A DNA stretch of 64,000 nt from Chitinophagales bacterium. Its GTDB lineage: Bacteria; Bacteroidota; Bacteroidia; Chitinophagales; CAIODY01. The translations under genes and the position numbers were made by a program. Positions within the stretch are counted from its first letter, which is position 1; each line of letters starts with the position of its first letter. This document shows positions 48,593-58,517 of the stretch, piece by piece. The stretch covers positions 1-64,000 of the forward strand of contig CANGEV010000006.1 of assembly GCA_947452995.1 (NCBI GenBank). Direction: 5' to 3'. The notes under the pieces were generated by a model. That model was not told where the DNA came from, did no database searches, and worked only from the letters and a program-made list of their open reading frames with translations.

Positions 48593-51574
48593 ATGAAAAT
48601 GTTACGTTTTAGTAAGATAACGATATTGGTAGTATTTTTTTTAGCATTAGCGCTTGTATCAAAGGGACAGGACAATAATATTGCGGGAAAAGTAGTGGAT
48701 GAGAAAACGGGTCAAGGCATTTTGAACGCTGTTATCACTGTCGATAGTACGCAATTTGGAGCCCTATCCGATTGGAATGGTGATTTTCAAATTTTAGATG
48801 TTCCTGTAGGGGTATATAATTTAACATGTAAATTAGTGGGATACAGGACGAAGCGAATCATAGGCGTTGAGATCAAGAAGGGTCAGGCTGGTGCATTGAA
48901 TATTGCGCTATCGAAGGAAGAAAAGGAATTGGGGACGGTATATATTAATAGTAAATTGAATCAGGAGAGTACGAATGCGTTGCGTATACTACAAAAGAAT
49001 AGCGCGTCTATGGCGGATGGGTTGACAGCAGAAAATATTAAGCGCACGCCAGATAAAAGTACAGCTGATGTTTTGAAAAGAGTAAGTGGTGTAAGTATTC
49101 AGGATAACAAATTTGCGATAGTTCGTGGGCTAAATGAGCGTTACAATATTGCGTACTTAAATGGTTCTCCGTTACCGAGTTCGGAGCCAGATAGAAAAGC
49201 ATTTGCCTTTGATATATTTCCATCTAACATGTTGGATAATATACTCATCTATAAAACTGCCACCCCAGAATTGCCAGGAGAGTTTGCAGGAGGGGTTATC
49301 AATATTAATACAAAAGATATCCCGGAGAATAATTTTCAGCAAATATCAGTAAATGGTTCGTATAATACCTTGACAACATTTAAAGATCAGTATACCTACA
49401 CAGGAGGTAAATTAGATTGGTTAGGAATAGATGATGGTACACGAGCTTTACCTAGCGTAGTTCCTGCTTATGGCACTTTTCCAGTGAAGGTCTTGGATCA
49501 AGCGGCATTAGCTAAAATCTATACAAGTGATTGGCGCATTGAAACAAAACAGGCTGCACCTAATACCAGTTTGCAATACAGTTTAGGACGTTCTTATAAA
49601 TTGAATGGCAAAGGTCGTACCATAGGCTTTGTTTTAGCATTAACGCATAGCAGAAGTTTTAACTATCAGGAGACCAACAGATATTCGTATACAAATAATT
49701 CAACGATTAGCTCAGATACTTCGGCAGCGCAGTTAGATCATGCGTATTTGGATCAGGTGTATTCTTCACAAATACTAGGTGGTGCATTGATGAATGTAGC
49801 CTTAAAATTAAACACACGAAACATCATTAGCTTGAAGTCGCTTTATACGATTAATTCGGACAATCGTTTGGTGCATCGCACAGGGGAGAACAATCCTTTA
49901 GATGTTAATCCGATTTTACTTCGTTCTAATGCACGAATGTTTACGAGTAATCAAATCGCATCCGTTCAGTTGCAGGGAGATCATTATTTACAGCAGTCAA
50001 AAATAAAGGTGCTTTGGAATATGGGTATCAGTAATATTGAACGTGATATTCCAAATGAGCGTCGCAGTGTTTATACGCGTAACAAATACATCAGTGACCC
50101 AAGCGCTCCCAATCCTTTAGATACGCAGTACGTTGCGAATATATCAATGTCAAGTGTTGGACCAGATTATGGAGGCGGGATGTTTTGGTATCATAATCTT
50201 GAAAAAATGAGAAGCGCTAAACTTCAATTGTCAAGAGGTTTTAAGCAAGGGGATTTTCAGGTTGAATTAAAAAGTGGTTTGTCATATCAATATAGAGATA
50301 GAAGTTTTACTGCTCGCCGATTGGGGTATACCAAATATTCAAGTGCAGGTGGCGGGGTTTATTTTTCTGATTCATTGGCTTATTTAGGAGAAGAAGAGAT
50401 ATTCAACACTAATAATATGGGCATGATTAAGCCGGGTGTTGGAGGTTTCAAGTTGGTAGATGATACACGCCCTTCTGATCGCTATACCGCATCATCTACT
50501 CTAACGGCTGGTTTTATTCAAGGCGACTTAAGATGGGAATCTTTGCGTATCATTACAGGAGCTCGCGTAGAGAATTTCCGTCAAACCTTAAATGCACAAC
50601 GTAATAGAAACAGAGCGAATGATATCAAATTAGATACAAGTATTTTAGATGTGTTACCTTCTTTGAATTTGGTTTATACGTTAAATTCTAAAAACAATTT
50701 GCGCGCTTCTTATGCACATACATTGAATCGCCCAGAATATCGTGAGTTAGCACCATTTGCCTTTTACGATTTTAATACACAATTTGTCGTTTCTGGTAAG
50801 GATACATTGAAACGTGCTTTGATACGTAATTATGACTTGCGTTATGAAAGTTTTCCTGGTAAGGGGCAAGTATTTAGCATGGGCGTATTCTATAAGCAGT
50901 TTTTAAATCCTATTGAACAAGTTTCATCCCCGTATGCCGATAAGGAAATCAGCTTTTCGAATATTCCAAACGCTTACACGTATGGTATGGAGCTTGAAAT
51001 GCGTTACTCTCTAAATAGTTTATTTAAAAGCGATACTTTAAAAGGCTTCAAAAACATTATAGCTAGGAATACTATCTTTAGCAACCTTACACTAATTCGT
51101 TCTAGTGTCGACACACGCGATGTTCTGGGCTCTACAGCTGCAAGTCGTCCTTTACAAGGCCAGTCTCCGTATGTTATTAACGCGGGTTGGTTGTATCAGG
51201 ATTTGGAACATAATTTTACTACTTCTTTAGTAGTCAATCGTGTTGGACAACGTATTTTTCTCGTGGGTAATATGAATGATCCAGAGATCTGGGAACGTGC
51301 TCGTACGTTTTTAGATTTGCAAATTGCGAAGCAAATAGGGAAGAAAGTGGAGCTTAAGTTGAATATTCAAAACATATTGGCTCAAAATCAAATTTTCTAT
51401 CAGAACGATAATTATGGCAAGGAAAAAGAGTTAAGTGTTATTTCCAAAACATTTAATAAGGCATTTTATGGGGATGCAGTGAATGAGCTTGGATACCAAG
51501 TTGGTCGCGATAATATTGTTTGGCAATCCAATTTTCCTCGCATAATAACAGTAGGTGTCAATATTAAGTTATAG
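48593..51574 (+). CDS. TonB-dependent receptor with CarboxypepD-like N-terminal domain
   Basis: A 993-residue outer-membrane receptor. The signal peptide is residues 1-25. A CarboxypepD_reg-like domain (about 30-110, IAGKVVDEKTGQGILNAVIT) precedes the plug (DVLKRVSGVSIQDNKFAIVR, GELPGEFAGG-like PELPGEFAGGVININTKDIP), then the barrel with FKNIIARN and a C-terminal strand FPRIITVGVNIKL. No SusD follows; the next gene is a secreted beta-helix protein, a pairing seen in Bacteroidota that may be linked to scavenging. The upstream stretch carries TTAACATTTCGG and TTAAGATTAAAC, which could be regulator half-sites. The ligand is unknown. Confidence 0.87.
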   Translation: MKMLRFSKITILVVFFLALALVSKGQDNNIAGKVVDEKTGQGILNAVITVDSTQFGALSDWNGDFQILDVPVGVYNLTCKLVGYRTKRIIGVEIKKGQAGALNIALSKEEKELGTVYINSKLNQESTNALRILQKNSASMADGLTAENIKRTPDKSTADVLKRVSGVSIQDNKFAIVRGLNERYNIAYLNGSPLPSSEPDRKAFAFDIFPSNMLDNILIYKTATPELPGEFAGGVININTKDIPENNFQQISVNGSYNTLTTFKDQYTYTGGKLDWLGIDDGTRALPSVVPAYGTFPVKVLDQAALAKIYTSDWRIETKQAAPNTSLQYSLGRSYKLNGKGRTIGFVLALTHSRSFNYQETNRYSYTNNSTISSDTSAAQLDHAYLDQVYSSQILGGALMNVALKLNTRNIISLKSLYTINSDNRLVHRTGENNPLDVNPILLRSNARMFTSNQIASVQLQGDHYLQQSKIKVLWNMGISNIERDIPNERRSVYTRNKYISDPSAPNPLDTQYVANISMSSVGPDYGGGMFWYHNLEKMRSAKLQLSRGFKQGDFQVELKSGLSYQYRDRSFTARRLGYTKYSSAGGGVYFSDSLAYLGEEEIFNTNNMGMIKPGVGGFKLVDDTRPSDRYTASSTLTAGFIQGDLRWESLRIITGARVENFRQTLNAQRNRNRANDIKLDTSILDVLPSLNLVYTLNSKNNLRASYAHTLNRPEYRELAPFAFYDFNTQFVVSGKDTLKRALIRNYDLRYESFPGKGQVFSMGVFYKQFLNPIEQVSSPYADKEISFSNIPNAYTYGMELEMRYSLNSLFKSDTLKGFKNIIARNTIFSNLTLIRSSVDTRDVLGSTAASRPLQGQSPYVINAGWLYQDLEHNFTTSLVVNRVGQRIFLVGNMNDPEIWERARTFLDLQIAKQIGKKVELKLNIQNILAQNQIFYQNDNYGKEKELSVISKTFNKAFYGDAVNELGYQVGRDNIVWQSNFPRIITVGVNIKL

Positions 51575-51628
51575 TTACGCATAACTATAGTTTAAGCTTC
51601 ATTAAATATTTTAGTAACATTGGGCTGT

Positions 51629-51636
51629 TATTTTTG
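51629..51636 (+). promoter_or_regulatory. -7 box of the beta-helix gene
   Basis: TATTTTTG (51629-51636), about 15 bases before ATG 51652. This argues against a start at TTG 51634, which lies inside the box. Confidence 0.55.
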
Positions 51637-51651
51637 CATCAAAATAATTTA

Positions 51652-53280
51652 ATGATGAAAAAAATGTTTTCTCTTTTGTTTTTGTTTGCAATTAGTTTAC
51701 AAACAAACGCGCAGCAATTTTTTGACAGTGTTGATTATCGCGGTGCTTTCGCTCCTGCCCCACAAGCTATGTGGACGCAAGGATGGGTAAACTGGGATCC
51801 TCAAAATACAGCCTACGCAGCTCCTACTGATTTTATTACAAGTGATATTAGTGTTAATACAACGTGGACAACTGGTAAAGTATATCTTTTACAAGGTCCG
51901 ATTTTCGTTACCAATAATGCTGAATTGACCATCCAACCAGGAGTAGTTGTTTTAGGTGAAAAGGCTGCAAATGGTGCTGGTTTATTTGTTACTAGAGGAG
52001 CTAAGTTAAATGCAGTAGGAACATCTACACAACCAATCGTTTTCTCTAGCGATCAAGCAGTTGGTCAGCGTAATATTGGTGATTGGGGTGGCGTTATTTT
52101 AATGGGTAATGCGCATGTGAATCAAGCTGGAGGAACTGCTTATGTAGAGGGTTTTGCAAACACAGCTAACACACAATATGGTGGAGGTGCAACTCCTAAC
52201 GATGCAGATAATTCTGGATCTATAGAGTATGTACGAATTGAATTTGGTGGTTATATCTATCAGCCTAACAAAGAAATTAACGGATTAACATTCGGAGGCG
52301 TTGGTTCTGGAACAACGATCGATCATGTTCAGGTTTCATTTACGAATGACGATGCTTTTGAGTGGTTTGGGGGTGCTGTAAATGCACGTCATTTGGTTTC
52401 ATATAGAAACTTAGATGATGATTTCGATACTGATTTTGGTTATAATGGTAATGTACAATTCGGTTTGGTTGTTCGTGATCCAAATATCGCTGATAACCCT
52501 TCTGTATCTACTTCTGAAGGTTTTGAATCTGATAATGATGCTTCTGGTAGTAGTGCTTCACCGTTTACGGCCGCTATCTTTTCAAATATCACGTTAATCG
52601 GACCATATCGCGGTAATACAGCAAATACAATTGCAAGTGGTTTTAGACGCGGCGCGAGAATTCGTCGTAATTCAAAATTAAATGTGTTTAATAGTATTTT
52701 CATGGATTTTCAACGTGGGATTCACATTGATGGTTCTGCATGTGAAGCAAATGCACTTGCCGGAGATATTCATTTTATGAATAATATCGTTGCTGGTTGT
52801 ACGACAGGTAAAGTTTGTGAAGTAAATGCTGGAAGTACATTTGATATTTGGTCATGGTTTGGTGCGTCAAGTAATGATTCATTAGCAAGTACAACGGGTA
52901 TTTTAATTAGTCCGTATAACTTCTTAACTCCAGATTACCGTCCTGATACCTTAGGAATGGCACACGCAGGCGCTTCATTCACTGATTCTTTGTTTACAGG
53001 TAAGATGTTGGAATATGCATTAGGCGTAGAAGAATTTAACCGTAAAGGAGAGTGTAAATTGTTCCCTAACCCAACTTCTGATTATTTGAATATTGTTAAT
53101 ACTACCGGTATTAAATCTATCGCAGTTTATTCAGTGACGGGTCAGTTGATTTTTGCACAAGAAAATATCCAATCAGGTGCGCAATATAGATTAAACGTTG
53201 CTACTTATAACACTGGTGTATATTTCCTTGAGTTGAAGGATAGCAAATCAGCACAATATGTTAAATGGATAAAAGAATAA
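51652..53280 (+). CDS. Secreted beta-helix-like protein with T9SS tail
   Basis: 542 residues from ATG 51652 (51655 also possible). The signal peptide is residues 1-20 (MFSLLFLFAISLQTNAQ). The middle 400 residues are a repeated beta-strand pattern with TIQPGVVVLGE, IEYVRIEFGG, TIDHVQVSFTNDDAFEWFGG and FNSIFMDFQRGIHIDG, resembling a right-handed parallel helix. The C-terminal sorting domain is KLFPNPTSDYLNIVNTTG ... YNTGVYFLELKDS. It follows the TonB receptor by 77 bases. The protein probably sits on the surface and may present a substrate to the receptor, an inference from neighbourhood. Confidence 0.83.
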   Translation: MMKKMFSLLFLFAISLQTNAQQFFDSVDYRGAFAPAPQAMWTQGWVNWDPQNTAYAAPTDFITSDISVNTTWTTGKVYLLQGPIFVTNNAELTIQPGVVVLGEKAANGAGLFVTRGAKLNAVGTSTQPIVFSSDQAVGQRNIGDWGGVILMGNAHVNQAGGTAYVEGFANTANTQYGGGATPNDADNSGSIEYVRIEFGGYIYQPNKEINGLTFGGVGSGTTIDHVQVSFTNDDAFEWFGGAVNARHLVSYRNLDDDFDTDFGYNGNVQFGLVVRDPNIADNPSVSTSEGFESDNDASGSSASPFTAAIFSNITLIGPYRGNTANTIASGFRRGARIRRNSKLNVFNSIFMDFQRGIHIDGSACEANALAGDIHFMNNIVAGCTTGKVCEVNAGSTFDIWSWFGASSNDSLASTTGILISPYNFLTPDYRPDTLGMAHAGASFTDSLFTGKMLEYALGVEEFNRKGECKLFPNPTSDYLNIVNTTGIKSIAVYSVTGQLIFAQENIQSGAQYRLNVATYNTGVYFLELKDSKSAQYVKWIKE

Positions 53281-53303
53281 TTTTATTGTTTGTTTTAGTT
53301 AAT

Positions 53304-53331
53304 AAAAAAGGGAGCCTAAGCTCCCTTTTTT
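53304..53331. terminator. Bidirectional terminator between the beta-helix gene and pheT
   Basis: AAAAAAGGGAGC and GCTCCCTTTTTT with a CTAA loop. The stem is symmetric, with T-runs on both strands. Confidence 0.9.
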
Positions 53332-53332
53332 A

Positions 53333-55756
53333 TTAACTTCTAACGCTAGCATTTAGCTCGTTTTGTAATGCATCTGTCAATCGCTTCATTACACTTTCCA
53401 TCTTGTCATCTGTGAGTGTTTTGCTTTCATCTTGGAAGCGTAAATTGATTGCGTAGCTCTTTTTATTTTCCCCCAATTTTGCATCCATATACACGTCGAA
53501 AAGATCTACCTTTTTCAAAACAGCACCACATTGTTTGTGTGCAATTCGTTCGATATCACTATAGCTTACATTTTTATCGAGCACTAATGCTAAATCGCGC
53601 TGTACAGAAGGAAACTTAGAAACTTCTGTGTACTTAATATTTTGTTTAGAGGCTAATTTAAAAAGTGCCTCCCAGTGAATGCTTGCTGCCCAAACATTCG
53701 TTTTTATACCGAATTTTTTCAAGGTATCAACGCCTACAATTCCTGCTTCTGCGATCAGCATATCTTTTTCCTTCCACACAAATCCTTGTTGCATACATTT
53801 TACTTCGCCGGCTTCCCATGTCACCTTACGTATGCCGCAAGCCGCTGCTACTTGTTGAACAATATTTTTAATGGCGAAGAAATCAAAGGCTTCTGCCTTT
53901 CCTTGCCAATTTGATTCTTTCCACTCACCTGTACCTATCAATTGCCATTGCTCGTGTTCTGCGTAAGCACCTTCTTCCTTTTTGAAATATACTTTACCGA
54001 ATTCAAACCACGACTGATTGCCTTGTTGGCGGTTATTATTATGTGCAATTACCTCCAGGCCACCAAACAATAAATTCTGGCGTAACATGTCGAGTTCTGT
54101 ATTGATACTATTCAAAAGTATAACTGCATCTGGCGCTTCACCGTAATAGGCCGAACGCGTTAATGAATTATTGATCATTTCCATTACTCCGTTAGCTACT
54201 AAAGTTTCAGCCACTTTTTCGCGTAAGCTTAAACGGCGATCAGGCGCTTGAATTGGGATAATCGCTTGTACACTACTTGCCATCGGTATTTTATCCAATC
54301 CATACAAACGCACGACTTCTTCAATGATATCGGCTGCTTCGTGAATATCTGTTTTATGGGAAGGAACACGAAGGTTCCAAATACCATTCTCAATCGTTTC
54401 TAATACGAAGCCTAGACTGCCGAGTAAAGATTCAACCTGTTCGCTAGTCAAGCTAAGTCCGCTACGTTCATTGATTTGAGATAAACGAATACGAATGATT
54501 GTATTCGCAAAACGTTCAGGATGGGTATTTATGATTTCACTGCAAGTTGCTACATGCGCGTATTGTTTTAGTAATGAAGAAGCCTTTGCAATAGCGATTG
54601 GCGCCATTTCTAAGTCGACGCGCTTTTCAAAGTGTAGTGTTGAATCTGTTCTTAATCCTAAGCGGGTGGCCGTTTTGCGGATGATAGATGGTTTGAACCA
54701 AGCAGATTCTAAGAAAATATTTTTGGTCGAATCACTAACGGCAGAAGAATCACCGCCCATTATACCCGCTAGACATAAAGGTTGGGTTGGGTCTGCGATG
54801 AGTAAATCTCCTTTTTCAATTTTCGCTTCGTTAGCATCTAAGGTTTTTAGTGTATAACTGTTGTTGCTAGTATGAATGAGCAAGGTGTTTTGAGCGATTT
54901 TATCCGCATCAAAAGCATGTAATGGTTGCCCACAATCGTGCAACACATAATTAGTGATATCAACAATATTATTAATAGATCGAATACCGATTGCCTGTAG
55001 TCGATTGCTCATCCATTTAGGGGCATTTTCAACTGTTGCAGCGCTGAAGTAGCGACCGCAATAACGTGCGCAGGCTTCGTTATCGAGTACTTGTACTTGA
55101 ATAGGATTTTGAATCGTAACCGTAATTTCTTCTTCTTTATGAAGTGGAAGTAGTGCAGCATTACGTTCAGGATGATGTACTTTAAGGAATGCAACGATTT
55201 CACGGGCAACGCCATAATGACTATAAGCATCACTACGATTAGGTGTTAGTCCGATTTCAAAAATATGATCGATATATACATCCAATAGATTGGCAACAGG
55301 TGTTCCGACAGGTGTTGTGGGATCAAGCACTAGGATGCCTGCATGACTGCTTCCCAATCCTAATTCATCTTCGGCACAAAGCATACCCATGCTTTCTTCG
55401 CCACGAATTTTAGCTTTTTTAAGTGTGATTGGTTCTCCTTCACTTGGGTATAATGTTGTACCTACCAAAGCGGTTGGTACTTTTTGTCCGACAGCGACAT
55501 TCGGTGCTCCGCACACAATATTTAACGGAGTATCTGTTCCGATATTAACAGTAGTCAATTTCAGCTTGTCCGCTTGCGGATGTGGTATACATGTTAAAAC
55601 TTCGCCTACTACTACGCCTTGCAAACCGCCTTTAACGGATTCATAAGCGATTATATCTTCTACTTCTAATCCGACAGCTGTAAGTATTACAGACACTTCC
55701 TCTACTGCAGGAATAGCTTGAACATAGTCGCAGAGCCAATTATAAGAAATTTTCAT
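53333..55756 (-). CDS. pheT: Phenylalanyl-tRNA synthetase beta subunit
   Basis: An 807-residue subunit that pairs with PheS to charge tRNA-Phe. Domains in order: tRNA-binding OB domain (about 40-150, GVVVGEVLTCIPHPQADKLK), B3/B4 editing region (about 210-390), B5 (about 410-480), catalytic-like core with DRRLSLREKVAETLVANGVM, and a C-terminal anticodon-binding FDX-ACB domain (about 715-807, SKFPSVQRDLALVLD). pheS is not nearby, so the subunits are unlinked here. Confidence 0.95.
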   Translation of the reverse strand: MKISYNWLCDYVQAIPAVEEVSVILTAVGLEVEDIIAYESVKGGLQGVVVGEVLTCIPHPQADKLKLTTVNIGTDTPLNIVCGAPNVAVGQKVPTALVGTTLYPSEGEPITLKKAKIRGEESMGMLCAEDELGLGSSHAGILVLDPTTPVGTPVANLLDVYIDHIFEIGLTPNRSDAYSHYGVAREIVAFLKVHHPERNAALLPLHKEEEITVTIQNPIQVQVLDNEACARYCGRYFSAATVENAPKWMSNRLQAIGIRSINNIVDITNYVLHDCGQPLHAFDADKIAQNTLLIHTSNNSYTLKTLDANEAKIEKGDLLIADPTQPLCLAGIMGGDSSAVSDSTKNIFLESAWFKPSIIRKTATRLGLRTDSTLHFEKRVDLEMAPIAIAKASSLLKQYAHVATCSEIINTHPERFANTIIRIRLSQINERSGLSLTSEQVESLLGSLGFVLETIENGIWNLRVPSHKTDIHEAADIIEEVVRLYGLDKIPMASSVQAIIPIQAPDRRLSLREKVAETLVANGVMEMINNSLTRSAYYGEAPDAVILLNSINTELDMLRQNLLFGGLEVIAHNNNRQQGNQSWFEFGKVYFKKEEGAYAEHEQWQLIGTGEWKESNWQGKAEAFDFFAIKNIVQQVAAACGIRKVTWEAGEVKCMQQGFVWKEKDMLIAEAGIVGVDTLKKFGIKTNVWAASIHWEALFKLASKQNIKYTEVSKFPSVQRDLALVLDKNVSYSDIERIAHKQCGAVLKKVDLFDVYMDAKLGENKKSYAINLRFQDESKTLTDDKMESVMKRLTDALQNELNASVRS

Positions 55757-55782
55757 AATAAAAAAGAAAACGATTAAGTCGA

Positions 55783-56826
55783 TTATACTTTAACCTTTAC
55801 GCGAATATTATTTCGGTAGTAGTTAAAGAATAGTAAGACAAGGGAGGTTAATATTAATCCAAGAATTGAGGATACGATAGCATAAACCTTTTTACTTGGA
55901 TGTACGATACGAACAGAGAATTCTGGTTCGTCAATAGTAAGCATCACAGATTTGTCGCGCCCAAGAACCACTTTATTTACTTCAAGCGTAGCAATGGCTT
56001 CGGCATAAATTTTATTTAATATTTCTACATCGCGCGTTAGTTGCATTTGTTGTAAATGTCCACTTGATTTAGTGGAGGTCATGGAAATATCTGTCAGGTG
56101 CGCAAGTTGTGATTCTTTTGCTTGAAGGATAGCATGGATTGAGTCGACGCGGAACTTTGAAATTTGGTAACTTTTAGATTGGTTATCGTTTTGATTTTCG
56201 ATAAAGAAACGATTCATGAAATCTAAAATGCGATTAGAAAGGTCTTTTGAAAAATCAGGATTGGTGCTCGATACTTTCAACTTTACCATTCCGATTTCTT
56301 CATCAAGATTTACAAAAACATTTTTTCTCACTATTTTATCATAGATCGCTTCTAGTAGGCTGTCTTCACTTGGCAGGATATGATGAATGTTTTCTGATTT
56401 AAACAGTTGAGGTGCTTCCTCTTTTTTATGGAGTTTATAGATACGCACATATTGGTCGGCTAGGCAAGTGTTTTTATCACCGCTATTAGACTTTTGCAGC
56501 AAGCAACTTTTAATTGATTGGCGAGAGAGAGAGACACCAATAATAGTTTTGTTATCTGGTTCGAAGGCGCCACTATTTCCTAAGGAGAATCCAAATTGAC
56601 TAGCTAAGGCGAGTGCGGATGATTGAACACCGCCCCAATATTTACCTTTTACACCAAGGGTGGAGTTAATTTCATAAATGGTATCTTTTCTTGCAGCCAT
56701 AAAATAGCCTAGACTACCGAATAGTATAAAGGCTAATAATAGTACCCACCAGTTTTTTTTAGCTAAACGAAAGAAGCCAAATAAACTAGTGATGATATCG
56801 TGAATTGAGAGTTCTTTTTTCTCCAT
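55783..56826 (-). CDS. Wzz/PCP-family polysaccharide chain-length protein
   Basis: A 347-residue inner-membrane protein with two helices (about 29-46 and 315-335) flanking a large coiled-coil periplasmic domain. This is the layout of the polysaccharide co-polymerase family. The N-terminal part IHDIITSLFGFFRLAKKNWW and the C-terminal PEFSVRIVHPSKKVYAIVSS (PxxPxxPxxP-like position) fit. It is likely to set chain length for the surface polysaccharide encoded nearby. A weak TACCTTTA -7 box lies at 56847-56854. Confidence 0.8.
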   Translation of the reverse strand: MEKKELSIHDIITSLFGFFRLAKKNWWVLLLAFILFGSLGYFMAARKDTIYEINSTLGVKGKYWGGVQSSALALASQFGFSLGNSGAFEPDNKTIIGVSLSRQSIKSCLLQKSNSGDKNTCLADQYVRIYKLHKKEEAPQLFKSENIHHILPSEDSLLEAIYDKIVRKNVFVNLDEEIGMVKLKVSSTNPDFSKDLSNRILDFMNRFFIENQNDNQSKSYQISKFRVDSIHAILQAKESQLAHLTDISMTSTKSSGHLQQMQLTRDVEILNKIYAEAIATLEVNKVVLGRDKSVMLTIDEPEFSVRIVHPSKKVYAIVSSILGLILTSLVLLFFNYYRNNIRVKVKV

Positions 56827-56846
56827 TGGGGAAGAATATTGACTGT

Positions 56847-56854
56847 TAAAGGTA
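56847..56854 (-). promoter_or_regulatory. Candidate -7 box of the Wzz-like gene
   Basis: TACCTTTA on the minus strand, 20 bases before the start codon. Confidence 0.3.
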
Positions 56855-56914
56855 CTTAAAAATTCGGGCTTAACGAATAGCTAAACAATAAATTAGGCGA
56901 TCTACGCGTTATAG

Positions 56915-58462
56915 ATGAAAAGCTTGAAAATGTTATCAAAAACGATGAGTGCTGCGGTATTGGGTGTGGATGCTTGGCCGATTACAATTGAAGTAAATTT
57001 GACGGAGGGTTTGGGCTATAATTTAGTTGGCTTGCCGGACAATGCGGTTAAGGAGAGTATGCATCGAATAGAGAGTGCTCTACATGAATGTGGATTTATG
57101 ATGCCGCGTAGAAAGGTCGTCATTAACCTTGCTCCGGCAGACATTCGAAAAGAGGGAAGTGCTTTTGATTTGCCATTAGCGATTTGCTTGTTATCGGTAA
57201 GTGAGCAAATAGGGGCAGTTGATATATCTGACTATTTTATAATGGGCGAATTGTCATTAGATGGAAGTGTTTTGCCGGTTAAGGGAGTTTTGTCGATGGC
57301 ATTACTGGCAAAGAAAATGGGTATGCAGGCTATTTTTGTACCGAAGGAAAATGCTCGCGAGGCAGCTATTGTAAGCGGTTTATCAGTTTATGGTGTTGGT
57401 CATTTGCAAGAATTAGTAGATCATTTTGTAACGGAACCATTAGTAGCGGTACGTGTCGATTTGCAGGAGTTGTTTGACCATCAAGATTCAAATTTTGTGT
57501 ATGATTTTCAGGATGTGAAAGGTCAGGAAGGAATAAAGCGTGCCATGGAGATTGCAGCAGCAGGATCACACAATGCTATACTTATCGGTCCGCCAGGCGC
57601 TGGGAAAACGATGTTAGCGAAGCGGTTGCCTAGTATCCTGCCACCATTAACTTTGGAAGAGGCCTTAGAGACAACGCGTTTGCATAGTGTAGCGGGTAAG
57701 TTGCATGCCAATCAAACTTTAATAACGCAGCGTCCGTATCGTAGTGTTCATCATACAATATCGGATATTGGTTTAGTTGGTGGTGGTGCTCATCCGCAGC
57801 CAGGAGAAATTTCATTAGCGCATCATGGTGTGTTATTTTTGGATGAGTTGCCTGAATTCAAGCGTGTCGTTTTAGAAGTGTTACGTCAGCCTATGGAAGA
57901 GCGTCGGATCACCATTTCACGTGCGCGCTTTAATGTAGAGTTCCCAGCAAATTTTATGTTAGTCAGTGCAATGAACCCATGTCCGTGTGGATATTTTAAT
58001 CATCCAGAGCGTGCGTGTGTTTGTGGCACGACGGTGGTTCAGCGCTATTTGAATCGAATATCAGGACCCTTGATGGATCGTATTGATTTGCATGTAGAGG
58101 TGACGCCTGTGCCATTTAAAGAGCTTGAGTCGAGAGCGCTTGGGGAATCGAGTGCAAGTATACGTGCTCGCGTAATTAAGGCACGGCAAATACAGCAAGT
58201 TCGGTTTAAGGAAAAAGGTATATATGCGAATGCGCAAATGAGTGCTGCGCAGCTGAAGGAGTTTGTTCAGCTAGATGATGCTTGTGCTGGTTTATTACGT
58301 CAGGCGATGCAGCGATTGTCATTAAGTGCGCGCGCGTATGATCGGATTTTGAAAGTGGCGCGTACGATTGCTGATTTAGAAGGGAGTGAAGGAATTCTTC
58401 CGCAGCATATAGCAGAAGCGATTCAGTTTCGGAGTTTAGATCGAGAAAGCTGGGGTGCTTAA
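56915..58462 (+). CDS. YifB-family Mg-chelatase-like ATPase (ComM-like)
   Basis: A 515-residue AAA+ protein related to ComM, a helicase used in natural transformation. The N-terminal lon-like domain ends near 170. The AAA core has Walker A GPPGAGKTM (about 226-233) and Walker B LFLDELPEF (near 310). A C-terminal Mg_chelatase_C domain with the zinc-type CPCGYFNHPERACVCG follows. The start ATG at 56915 gives an N-terminal MKSLKMLSKTM; a start at 56932 is possible. It stands alone between two surface-polysaccharide genes and has a strong terminator. Confidence 0.9.
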   Translation: MKSLKMLSKTMSAAVLGVDAWPITIEVNLTEGLGYNLVGLPDNAVKESMHRIESALHECGFMMPRRKVVINLAPADIRKEGSAFDLPLAICLLSVSEQIGAVDISDYFIMGELSLDGSVLPVKGVLSMALLAKKMGMQAIFVPKENAREAAIVSGLSVYGVGHLQELVDHFVTEPLVAVRVDLQELFDHQDSNFVYDFQDVKGQEGIKRAMEIAAAGSHNAILIGPPGAGKTMLAKRLPSILPPLTLEEALETTRLHSVAGKLHANQTLITQRPYRSVHHTISDIGLVGGGAHPQPGEISLAHHGVLFLDELPEFKRVVLEVLRQPMEERRITISRARFNVEFPANFMLVSAMNPCPCGYFNHPERACVCGTTVVQRYLNRISGPLMDRIDLHVEVTPVPFKELESRALGESSASIRARVIKARQIQQVRFKEKGIYANAQMSAAQLKEFVQLDDACAGLLRQAMQRLSLSARAYDRILKVARTIADLEGSEGILPQHIAEAIQFRSLDRESWGA

Positions 58463-58463
58463 A

Positions 58464-58498
58464 AGGAAAAAGGCCGCGGATGCGGCCTTCCTTTTTTT
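58464..58498 (+). terminator. Terminator of yifB
   Basis: AAGGCCGC and GCGGCCTT form a perfect G-C-rich stem around GGAT, followed by CCTTTTTTT. Confidence 0.9.
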
Positions 58499-58517
58499 GG
58501 TTAAAGTGTGTGTATGG

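Noticed and set aside
51634-51651. TTG start for the beta-helix gene
   Set aside because: The TTG lies inside the TATTTTTG box; the first ATG at 51652 starts a clean signal peptide.
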